From contig JASAOO010003538.1 of the NCBI GenBank assembly GCA_030849075.1, forward strand, positions 1 to 64,000: a stretch of 64,000 nt of DNA. Reading direction: 5' to 3'. Below the pieces are notes generated by a model. The model made no database searches, was not told the DNA's origin, and worked only from the letters and a program-made list of their open reading frames with translations. Source of the stretch: Zelonia costaricensis (taxonomy: Eukaryota; Euglenozoa; Kinetoplastea; Trypanosomatida; Trypanosomatidae). This document shows, piece by piece, positions 20,601 through 28,080 of this stretch (the first letter of the stretch is position 1; each line of letters opens with the position of its first letter). The position numbers were made by a program, and so were the translations under genes.

Positions 20601-22389
20601 CGCCGTTGTGTCGACCACCCGTGTGACCTTCTTCGTGGACGGGGCTCTGCTGGGTGACCCTGTGGAGGTCGACTGGCCCGTGTGGGCCGCACCCTCGACT
20701 GCGTCCGCCGCCGCCGCCGCAGCGACGAACGCGGGGGGCTGGCGGCTCTCCGTCTCCGGGTGGGTGGCGGGCTACGTGAGCGGGGAGCAGTGGTCCATCG
20801 CATCGCCGGGTGGCGCCGCCGCTGCCGCGAGTACCACACCGCTGCCGGTCTACTTCGACTACCTGCCCGGAGTGGTGGCGCGGCTGACGGGCGTGGCGGC
20901 CCCGGTGGCACCACTGCAGGACGCGCTGCGCGGCGCGGAGGTGGCGTGGCGGCGGTCTTCTGCCGCTGCGAGTGCGGCGGAGGCGCAGTGGCGGTCCGCT
21001 GTCGCGCTCGCCGCAGCCCGTGACGTGGCCGGGCTCTCGCACGTCGTTGCCGTGACACCGGCTGTGGCCGCGAACGTGAGCGCCGCGCTGGCCGCCTTGG
21101 CTGTGCGCCCCGACAGCGGGCTGGACGCGGTGTGCCGGTCCGGCTACGGTGCGAGCGCCTCCGCTGCCGCAGCGCGGTGCGTAGCCTGCCCAAGTGGTGC
21201 CTACTCCGTCCTGAACGCCACGTCAGGCCGCAACGCGTGCGCGTGTGTGCCGCAGCGCATCGCAAGTGACGCGGCCGCCTCGACCTCGGCGGCGCTGCCG
21301 CACGCGTGCGCGCGCCGGCCTGCCGGGCCAGCCGTACCGAGCGCGCACCTTCGTGAGGCCGGCGTGCTGCCGCTTGACGCCACGGGCAGGACGGCGGTGG
21401 CGCTGGGCTGGTACGGCGTCGGCACTGACGCGTCCGGTGGGGCGCGGCCCCTGACGAGTTCGCTGGCGGCGTACGCGAGCTGCTCGTATGGGCTGACCGC
21501 GCCGCGGGTGATGAGCGCCGGGGCGCTGAACGAGACGGTGGAGCTGCTGCACACGACTGGGCTGGGCGGCGAGGAGTGCCTCGTGCGGGGCGCCGCGCGT
21601 GGCCGGTCGTCCCTCGTGGCCGATGGGGCGACGCAGCCGACGTACACCGCAGAGACGCGCTTCTCGCCGCGCCTGCGGGCCGCCACCCTGACCGCGGCGG
21701 CGCTCTCGCTCTCGAGCGGCACGCAGCTCTTTGTCGATCAGACGGTGCTGACGGTTTCAGTGCGCGACTACGCGCTCCTCTCACCTGGCGCGGTGCAGGC
21801 GCTGGCGCAGGTGGGCACGCTGACCGAGTACCAGGCCGCCCTGCTTGTGTACGTGCTGCGGTGTGCCACCGTAGCGGCGGAGCTGCGGTGCGGCACGGCT
21901 CCTGCGCAGGAGGTGGTGGGCCGCTTCACGTGGGCTGGCAACTCCTCCCTCGCTTCGCCTGTCCTGCGCGTCAGCCTCGCTGGCGTGGTGACGGCGAACT
22001 GCGTGGTGTCGCTGACAGTGCGGAGCGACGCGGCACCGGCAGGCGCGGAGGCCGCCGTGCCCTTCGCGACGTGGCCGTACTCGTACCTCGCGACGGACGC
22101 CAACGGCAGCACCTTCTTCACCGAGTCGCCCACGTACACCGTCACACTGCGCCCCTCCGCGGTGGCCTTCGCGACGCGCTACCAGCGCTACGACCCCCTA
22201 CGCGAGAGCTCCAGCCTCGTGATCGCCTTTGTTCTCTTCGTCGTATCGGTGGCGCTTACCCTCGTCCTCCTCGCGAGCGCGCGGCCACCGACACTGGCGC
22301 CCAACGCGTGGCGGCAATACGAGTGCGCCGCCGCACCGCCGGCCAGCACCGAGCGCCACGACCCTCTCGTGGAGGAGAGGGCCATGTGA
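17638..22389 (+). CDS. Large type I membrane glycoprotein with LamG-like and Cys-rich modules
   Basis: A 1,583-residue protein, family not recognised. Residues about 20-45 hold a Leu-rich signal sequence (LLLLLLLLLP) ending near an Ala-rich site. A long Ala/Val/Ser-rich region with scattered N-glycosylation sequons follows. Cys-rich modules at about 665-760 (CAAGTYAQPEASSCAVC) and 1163-1220 (CRSGYGA... RCVACPSGAYSVLNATSG) recall GCC2/GCC3-type repeats. Between them, about 845-1075 looks like a laminin-G/pentraxin-type sheet (TYRAVVSTTRVTFFVDGALLGD), with eight glutamines in a row at 873-880. A single membrane span near 1524-1548 is followed by a tail of about 35 residues. Probable surface or endosomal protein; ligand unknown. 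Confidence 0.78.
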   Translation: MRRQRDLAAHAGPPVVAAAHTACRLPRRLLLLLLLLLPCFLSLTTPEARAAAAAHTSVVARQTPATAAVSLTSGDAAEVASVTNIVQLSEAVLAPAWGPGGFAYVVTGSGSSTPQAVCAHTRTSAASGAAILTAPFTFSMFDAQFSALYSVAHGGTTIGPSQDTSPLTASVVGLLDLGLGCYTSTTGSAGQCAATLQSAAVQCALGEQDALAYNWTADALASAVTSATASAHPALAHASGVGSLGAVELLAAFLSDYLPQRAWLRTAVPRSLDALLHAEQAAAVYGAAATNADGDAAEAADAQRAIAAQWGAYLWTTYVPELQRKWALWYGYAVATLSPAALAPSSNVAAEVSITGAPPSSTAAVAACPLVEDWPRLRYTMGQRRRADADPNATSLVSELAVYVGGALDALAVELTRSAAGNVDAGSLLQRAFCAAVTHLFATAAVLDAPFLVAANSVWVQTATAADAWAVQTMRTASVKGALGSVSVLQDAVWAGLARLKASLTATAAEQAFVVCLEPFLNAAHALTSLNATSPSECVQALVQVHSAASVPGDTAGGVHVLWDVDQVVAASPDAAAAAGMPGVARYESSMTFPSTASPASGEDVRWTLFQAGAVPVTGQSSVYTPHTSATVPDGICPAPSRDTAGSAGRTAAAAAVAAAPASAVMCAAGTYAQPEASSCAVCPGACAVAGAQTSVHPPVYCPGDGLMHGCPALPDGSVLAGSPNAGLRLFKEACRYACVDVYQAPLRNGCVSEPGFFYNTTAFISDARNGGWYEACTSPAVLLPAPDFPSPAHGGRVFAFVGSGTVNDPASCRFTLMHRVVSSSVSSPAVLSAGLQPPPAQLAAGSSGGVTWAAAVRLNATLLWQMHVSLRQQQQQQQQHQGAAASAVTAVGHALVALYETSESAAAQMRWSWYLVSAYEHPEADAATTPPASANFTLRLLLNVTRNSGSSATAATPAPSCVVALSAPWSWSVAGLSADVLKTATYRAVVSTTRVTFFVDGALLGDPVEVDWPVWAAPSTASAAAAAATNAGGWRLSVSGWVAGYVSGEQWSIASPGGAAAAASTTPLPVYFDYLPGVVARLTGVAAPVAPLQDALRGAEVAWRRSSAAASAAEAQWRSAVALAAARDVAGLSHVVAVTPAVAANVSAALAALAVRPDSGLDAVCRSGYGASASAAAARCVACPSGAYSVLNATSGRNACACVPQRIASDAAASTSAALPHACARRPAGPAVPSAHLREAGVLPLDATGRTAVALGWYGVGTDASGGARPLTSSLAAYASCSYGLTAPRVMSAGALNETVELLHTTGLGGEECLVRGAARGRSSLVADGATQPTYTAETRFSPRLRAATLTAAALSLSSGTQLFVDQTVLTVSVRDYALLSPGAVQALAQVGTLTEYQAALLVYVLRCATVAAELRCGTAPAQEVVGRFTWAGNSSLASPVLRVSLAGVVTANCVVSLTVRSDAAPAGAEAAVPFATWPYSYLATDANGSTFFTESPTYTVTLRPSAVAFATRYQRYDPLRESSSLVIAFVLFVVSVALTLVLLASARPPTLAPNAWRQYECAAAPPASTERHDPLVEERAM
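20254..20277 (+). repeat. In-frame CAG run (polyglutamine)
   Basis: Eight consecutive CAG codons encode a Gln run inside the LamG-like segment of the large membrane protein, followed by His and another Gln. Pure codon repeats of this kind are prone to length change. Confidence 0.95.
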
Positions 22390-23707
22390 CAGGCTCGCCG
22401 ACAACGCGTAATGCGTGTAGCACCCGGAGTCGAGTGCGTTGCATCCCCTTCCTTCCCATTTTTTTGTGTGCTCGTGAGGGTACCCGGCCGCGGACGAGGA
22501 CATGAAGTGACTTGGGTGCTGAGGAGAGGGTGGGGGAGGAGAGGAGAGGAGTGTTAGTCAGGCAAGACCGCACCGCGAGGGTGCGCTCGGCCGCCCCCCC
22601 CCCCCCCATTCCCCAGTCCTCCGTGCTCCGTTCACCGTCCGCCGCCTCTGTGCGCTGACGGCTCATTCACAACTTGCTCCTCCCTGCTGCCCCTGCTTCC
22701 CGCCCCTGCTACCTCGATCTGCTCCTTCCCGTCCTCCTCCGACCTGCTCGTCGCTCCTTTCTTCTCGATTCGGATCGTGTTCTCGACACGATTGTGTGTT
22801 CAGCATTCGCCTCCGCGGTACCACCGCCCTCCCTCCCCATTCGCTCTTCCAGCTCACTTCATTCCTGCCTTTGACTTCCGTCAGCGCGTGTCCGAGGCGC
22901 GCTGGCGTGGCCGTCACCACGTCGCTGCCCGCCACCGCTGCCTCGCCCTTCCTTCATGTCTTGCTCTCTTGTTCTCGGCCCTGCCGATCGCCACGCGCAC
23001 GGCACCCGATCGGCACTTCGTTTCCTTCTTTCCCTCTTCTGTTGCCGCCTTTGTCTTTTCACGCGCCTGCTCGCCCTATGCCTCCCCCTCCTGTTGCGGC
23101 TGGACACGGACACGTGTGGGCACGTGAGGTGCGCCGGTGCGACACGAAGCCGAGTCCGGCCCCCTCCCCCTCACCCCCTTTCGGGGAGGGAAAGCAGGAC
23201 CGGGGCGGGGCGAGGCGGCAGTGCCACTACGCGTATACGAGTTCTACCAGAGAAAGCAAGAAGAGGAACACAGACGCACGCACGCGCGATAGCGCAGACG
23301 TCTTTCGAGGGCTTGCTTCCCTTTCAGGTGGAGGCGGCGGTGCCGCAGGCGCAGCGGCACCGCACCTGTGCGTCTCTCAGAGGGGCGCACGCAGTGACTC
23401 GGCACCGCTCCGCACTGCTGCAGGGGGGGGGAGCGGCGGCTCGGAGGCCCCTCCTCTCCCCACCCCCAGACACACACGTGCGAGATGGTGCAGCTACTGC
23501 GTCATACACCAAATCGTCTTGTCCGCGTGCGTGGGTGCGTGCGTGTGTCATGCACCTCGTCTCTCGCCTTCACGCATCGCACCTCACCTCCTCCATTGCT
23601 TTCTGCCTTCGTATCCCTGCAGGAGTTGCCCCACTTCTGTCTCGCTCGTGTCACTTCAAGCACCCACTCCGCCTCCGCTCCCCTCCCCACTCGAGCCGGG
23701 CGACGAG
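22390..23707. other. Intergenic region large glycoprotein / LIM protein
   Basis: No gene seen. A C14 run lies at 22594-22607. The + frame upstream of the LIM gene stays open for over 300 codons, but the translation is Pro/Ser/Arg/Cys-rich pyrimidine spacer and is not taken as coding. Confidence 0.7.
23592..23622 (+). promoter_or_regulatory. Candidate spliced-leader acceptor, LIM protein gene
   Basis: A T/C-rich tract ends in AG at 23621-23622. A further AG at 23659-23660 is an alternative. Both give a leader without an upstream ATG before 23708. Confidence 0.5.
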
Positions 23708-24331
23708 ATGCAGCGCTGGGTGCGCTCGTACCTGCCGCACTGCAGCGGTGGCGCGGCGCTGACGGCGGTGTCACTTGCCACGTCGGCGGCGCTGACGACC
23801 CCGTGCCGCGCGATGCACGGCAAGCCAGCTTCTGGGCACAAGGTGCGCACGCAGCACAGCCGCCGGTGGTGGCTGCAGTCGAAGGCGCACCACCTCTCCG
23901 CCATCCCACACGAGGAGGCGAAGTCGCGGCCGCACTTCCCCGCCTACACGGAGGACGTGGACAAGCCGATGGTGGTGCCGGACGGAGCGTGCTGCTTCAA
24001 CTGCGACAAGCCCATCGATGCCGAGGACGTGAACAGCTACGTCTGGGTGCCCTCCGGCAACGCGCGGGTGCCCACGACGCAGGGGTACTTCTTCCACTTC
24101 AAGTGCTTCAAGTGCTGGAACTGCAAGTACCGCATTATGCACAATCAGTTCTACTCCAAGGACGGGCGTGCGTGGTGCCTGTCCTGCGCCATCGGCCGCG
24201 ACGTCCGCGTCCCAACGCGGCGCTGGCACTCCTCGTACGTGAACACCCACCGCACCGGCTCCCGGCTCACCGGCCAGTTCTTCCCTCGTCACCGACACCA
24301 GATGGAGTTTCTCTTCAACCCCAAGGAATAG
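23708..24331 (+). CDS. LIM-type zinc-finger protein with mitochondrial-type N-terminus
   Basis: A 207-residue protein. Eight ligands fit a LIM finger: C96-x2-C99, H130-x2-C133, C136-x2-C139 and C157-x2-C160. The loop between the first two pairs (30 residues) is longer than usual. The region is otherwise rich in aromatic and basic residues (FHFKCFKCWNCKYR). The first 40 residues (MQRWVRSYLP..., Ala/Ser/Thr-rich, no acidic residues) look like a mitochondrial presequence. A basic tail (about 165-207) includes RRWHSSYVNTHRTGSRL. LIM domains bind proteins; most studied ones are cytoskeletal or nuclear, so a mitochondrial copy would be notable. A zinc-stabilised mitoribosomal or RNA-binding protein is an alternative reading. 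Confidence 0.75.
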   Translation: MQRWVRSYLPHCSGGAALTAVSLATSAALTTPCRAMHGKPASGHKVRTQHSRRWWLQSKAHHLSAIPHEEAKSRPHFPAYTEDVDKPMVVPDGACCFNCDKPIDAEDVNSYVWVPSGNARVPTTQGYFFHFKCFKCWNCKYRIMHNQFYSKDGRAWCLSCAIGRDVRVPTRRWHSSYVNTHRTGSRLTGQFFPRHRHQMEFLFNPKE

Positions 24332-25236
24332 CGAAGGTGATAGAGAGAGTGTGGGTGCGCTTTGGTGTGTGTGTGTATGTGTTGCTGTTGTTGTTGAACT
24401 CTCGTGTTGAGCTAGTGGTTGGATGGGCGCACATCAGCCTTCTCACAATTCTGCAAGTTTGTGCGGAAACAGAAGCGGTGACGGTGGTGCCGTGAGAAGC
24501 AACACCTTTTCACCGTCACGGTGCCGTGAGCATGGATGACGTCACGAGAAGGCTCAGCGGCGTGCGCGTGTACGGTCCGCAGCGCACACGGCGTCGGAGC
24601 CGCACTGCGGGCGTTGAGTACTGAATGCACCTCAATGCTGTGACCCTGTCGTGACACTCCAGATGCACTCGGTCACGTGTAGGCCACTACCTCGACAACT
24701 ACCTTCTCCTCTTCGCTTCACTCTCACACCCACTCACACATACACACACACACACACACACGTACTTGCGTCTCGCGACTCAAATCCGTGCTGGCGTGCA
24801 GCTTGTACGGGACTGGCTCTGGAGAGCCGATCCATCCTTTCCCCCCTCCCTTCTGCCCCTCTCCCACTCACCCACTATTGGCCCCTGCAGGCGCGTGGTG
24901 GCTACACACACAAACACACACACACGTGCGTGGAGTTGCTTCTTCTGCCTCGTCCCTGTGCGAACTCCTGTTGTTTTCGGCTTACCTTCCCGAGAGCACA
25001 GCACCCTCCTTTCTCTTATCCGGCGGCGACTGCGCAGTCGTGTTGGTCAGTCCGTCGCCGTGGATGTCGGCAGCGCTTCTCCAAAGCGCCGCTCCCCCTC
25101 CTCACCTGCTGGCCTCAATCCCGCCGGCGTTACTCGCGTGCCGACGCATCGGGCGGTGAGCCCGACGGCCTTCGCCCCGCACACTACTTAGCCCCCCTCC
25201 CTTCCCTCCCCCCACGTCCCATCCGCGTCCCTGGGG
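24332..25236. other. Intergenic region LIM protein / ATG4
   Basis: No gene seen. It contains a structured element around 24478-24530 (hairpin plus direct repeat), an AC run near 24741-24762, and C/T-rich stretches. No single acceptor AG stands out for ATG4; AG at 25190-25191 is possible. Confidence 0.65.
24478..24530 (+). other. Hairpin and 11-bp direct repeat in a 3' UTR
   Basis: GTGACGGTG at 24478-24486 is complementary to CACCGTCAC at 24511-24519, giving a perfect 9-base stem with a 24-base loop. The 11-mer GGTGCCGTGAG occurs at 24486-24496, overlapping the left arm by one base and extending into the loop, and again right after the right arm at 24520-24530. Only one strand of the stem can pair at a time with these copies, so alternative folds are possible. 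Confidence 0.6.
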
Positions 25237-26484
25237 ATGTTCCGCTACGTGCAGGACCTCTGGTCCGCCTTCTTCCCAACCGAGGCGGTGTTCCCGCTGC
25301 AGGTGGTGGGCCGCGATGGCCCCGCCGTCGAGTCCCGCGAAGAGTTGGAGCGGTCCTTGGCCGGCCGCTTTCTCCTCTTCACGTACCGCGAGGGCTTCGA
25401 AGCGATTCCCGCCGTGACGCGGCATATCGAGACCGACCAGGGCTGGGGCTGCCTGCTACGCACCTCCCAGATGCTCCTCGCACACTTCCTCTGGCTGCAC
25501 GGGAAGCCGGCAGACCGCCGGCTCTCCTTCTTCTTCGACTGCAGCGGTGAGGAGGCGGCCTTCTCCATCCACAACATGATCCGACGCGTCTGGAACAGGC
25601 GCGCCTTCAAGGCGGAGTACTGGAGCCCATCGCAGGGGTGCGAGGCCATCAAGCGCACGATGCTGGATGCCGTGCGCACCGCGCAGCTGCAAACGCGCGT
25701 GTCGGTTGTCACGTCCGCGAACGGCTGTCTGTACGCTGACGACGTGCTGCAGGCCTTCAAGGAGGGTGCCGAGGTGGTGCTCGTCCTCGCTTGCGTCCGC
25801 GTGAGTGCCGCGGCGCAGCTGACACAGGAGAGCTACCTGCAGCTGGAGAAGCTGATGGAGCAGCCGCAGTGCCTCGGCGTCGTCGGCGGGGTGCCAGGGC
25901 GCAGCTACTACTTCTTCGCACACAACCAGACACAGCTCTTCTACCTAGATCCACACCAACACACCACCCCCGCGCTGCTCAGTGACGCACCCGCCTCGGT
26001 GGCGTCTGTGACGCCGACGATTGCCGATGTGCGCTGCGTGCACTGGTCGCGCGTGGACACGTCGCTGTTCGTGGCCTTCGCCGTCACGTCGCGGGCGGAG
26101 TGGGCGGGCCTGGAGCGTCACCTGTCGAACAAGTTCCTGCACGTAGAGTCGCAGCGGTCGCGGCGGGACTACGACCAGATGGTGCGTGCAAGCCAGGGCC
26201 GCGTCGACGGCACTTTCGCTTCTCCACTGCACAACGCAGCGGCCGGCCAAGGCGCGGTCAGCGACATCGACAGCGTAGGGCCAGCGGGCTCCAGCGCGGC
26301 TCCCTCTACGGGAAACCGCCGGACACTGCGAGTGCCGCGCAGCACGTGCAAGTCGGCCAGCAGTGCTGCCTCCCGCGCTGCGAAGGGCGTAGCGGCCGGC
26401 GGCGGTGGCGGCGCTGGCCGCAGCGCGTCTGCACCGGAGGTGGACGAGGATCTCGACACCGACTCCTGGGAGTACCTCGACTGA
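25237..26484 (+). CDS. ATG4: ATG4 cysteine protease (autophagin, probable ATG4.2)
   Basis: A 415-residue peptidase C54. The catalytic cysteine is C72 in DQGWGCLLRTSQ. The acid and histidine are D238 and H240 in YLDPHQH, preceded by the family signature GGVPGRSYYFF. The enzyme trims the C-terminus of ATG8 to expose glycine and removes ATG8 from lipid, so it acts in the cytosol during autophagosome formation. Length is normal for the family. The C-terminal 90 residues are a Ser/Ala/Gly-rich extension ending in an acidic patch with WEYLD, a possible ATG8-interacting LIR-type motif (aromatic-x-x-Leu with acidic flanks). Trypanosomatids carry two ATG4 genes; calling this one ATG4.2 rests on remembered synteny with PAN2 and the C2H2 gene. 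Confidence 0.92.
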   Translation: MFRYVQDLWSAFFPTEAVFPLQVVGRDGPAVESREELERSLAGRFLLFTYREGFEAIPAVTRHIETDQGWGCLLRTSQMLLAHFLWLHGKPADRRLSFFFDCSGEEAAFSIHNMIRRVWNRRAFKAEYWSPSQGCEAIKRTMLDAVRTAQLQTRVSVVTSANGCLYADDVLQAFKEGAEVVLVLACVRVSAAAQLTQESYLQLEKLMEQPQCLGVVGGVPGRSYYFFAHNQTQLFYLDPHQHTTPALLSDAPASVASVTPTIADVRCVHWSRVDTSLFVAFAVTSRAEWAGLERHLSNKFLHVESQRSRRDYDQMVRASQGRVDGTFASPLHNAAAGQGAVSDIDSVGPAGSSAAPSTGNRRTLRVPRSTCKSASSAASRAAKGVAAGGGGGAGRSASAPEVDEDLDTDSWEYLD

Positions 26485-27765
26485 CCAAGGGCACACGTCC
26501 ACGCGCACTCCCCCCCTCCGAGGAGTCGCGCAGTGGTGGCTGCGTGCGCGGAAGGCGCGGCACGCCATCACGTGTGGTCTTCTCAAGGGGCAAGCCCGCC
26601 TTGCTCAGTTCCGCTATCCAAGTCCCTTACGGGGCGCCGACCGTGTTGGCGTGCGGGGGCCTCTCTTGTTTGCGTTACTCGAACCCGACGCAGCGCGCCG
26701 CAGCTGTGCGGTGCCGCAACTCTTTGGCGTCCGCGTCGATGAGGCGGGGATGAGGAGGTGAGGGCGAATAGGGAGAGGAGGGGGGGGGGGGGATGCGGCG
26801 GCTTCGTTCCGCACCGTGCGCAACCTCTCTCTGCTGTTCTCCCGCTCTTCTCGTGCTGATTTGGCCTTTTCTCAGCGAGCCACGCGGTGAGGCGCGGACG
26901 GGCGGCCGCGGCGTGTGTGTGTACACGTGCAACTGTGTCGGCCCGCATGTTTGCGTCTGTGTGTGCGTGTGTGTGGGTGCTAGAGATTTCATGGCTGTCT
27001 GGCTGAGTACAAAATGGCTGACGCTGGTCGCTGCTGCGTGACGTCTCGTGTGCCCGGGTGTTAGCTTTGGCTTTATTGCTTCCGCTCTCTCTCTGTTTTT
27101 CTCCTTGCTTCGACTATACGCCCCACCCTCATGTGTACGCCGCCGCGCGTGTGCGCACCCGTGGCGGGCCCCGCCCCGCCCCCTTCCCCTCCCATCCCGC
27201 CTCCAACGTCTCCCCACTGCACCCCCCCTGGGTTGTGCGCTCCGGTCCTCCCCTCACATCAGCCCGCCGGGCCCTGGTACGCCGAGCCGGTGCCCGACGT
27301 GAGGTGGGGAGAGGAAGTCGGAAGCCGGGTGGTGCAGCCGGGGGAGGGAGAGGGCCCGCCACCATCTTTTATCTGTGCTGCGAGGTCGCCCCTCTGCACC
27401 CGCCGTCCCATATCTCAACTCTGCATCGACGCGGTTCCACTGCGCTGCGCGTAGTCGCCGGGCCTCTTCTTCGCCGTGAAGTTCACACGCTGCGCCTGCG
27501 AGAGCGCGGGTGCCCTGTTCGACATGCCCACGCAGTCCCAACGCTGCTGGTGTTGCCGCTGCCGCGGCGGACCGGCCTTGGAAACGAAAGGGAACGAGGC
27601 ACAGCAGCGCGTGCGCACCGTGCGGCTTCGCTGCCTGCTCGCCGCGCGCACTTTCGACGTCTCCTGGCGCCGCCACACTTCCAATTCTCTTCCCCCATCT
27701 CCTGGTGCTCTTTTCTCTGCGTCAACACGCGCACGTCTGCGCACTCGTGTGTGTCTTTACGGCTG

Positions 27766-27767
<2 letters not shown>

Positions 27768-27798
<31 letters not shown>
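27768..27798 (+). repeat. GT microsatellite
   Basis: An uninterrupted dinucleotide repeat of about 31 bases in non-coding DNA between ATG4 and the C2H2 gene. Confidence 0.95.
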
Positions 27799-27799
<1 letters not shown>

Positions 27800-27937
27800 T
27801 GCCATATAGTATATCGCGTGAGGCGAGTGCTCCACACCCCCTCTGCTTGACTTCTTCACCCCCAGAAGTACGTACGCAGGCTCAACCGCGCTCCCGCTGC
27901 TGTTGCCGAGGTGGGTTGGGATCGCTGCTCACCGGCT

Positions 27938-27951
27938 GCGCCTCCCCCCAG
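27938..27951 (+). promoter_or_regulatory. Candidate spliced-leader acceptor, C2H2 gene
   Basis: A C-rich stretch ends in AG at 27950-27951. No ATG lies between it and 28081. The tract is short and T-poor, so confidence is low. Confidence 0.35.
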
Positions 27952-28080
27952 GTCATCCCGCACTCTTCGGGAGGGACTTGACATTGTTGTGGGTGTACGA
28001 CCGCGCGGCGGTACAAGGCTCCTCCCAGACCGCAACAGCGCCGTAACCCTGCTGACGTCCCTTCCCTGTCGCGTCGACTG

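Larger units (their letters stand above)
26485..28080. other. Intergenic region ATG4 / C2H2 protein
   Basis: No gene seen in 1.6 kb. A G13 run lies at 26780-26792 and a pure GT repeat at 27768-27798. A 307-codon + frame across 27058-27981 is spacer-like (Pro/Arg/Cys-rich, starts without ATG). Confidence 0.65.

Noticed and set aside
22796..23707. Upstream extension of the LIM protein frame (304 codons)
   Set aside because: Translated pyrimidine spacer. The ATG at 23708 begins a plausible targeting sequence and lies after acceptor AGs.
27058..27981. 307-codon + strand frame between ATG4 and the C2H2 gene
   Set aside because: No ATG start, Pro/Arg/Ser/Cys-rich composition and a GT microsatellite translated inside it.
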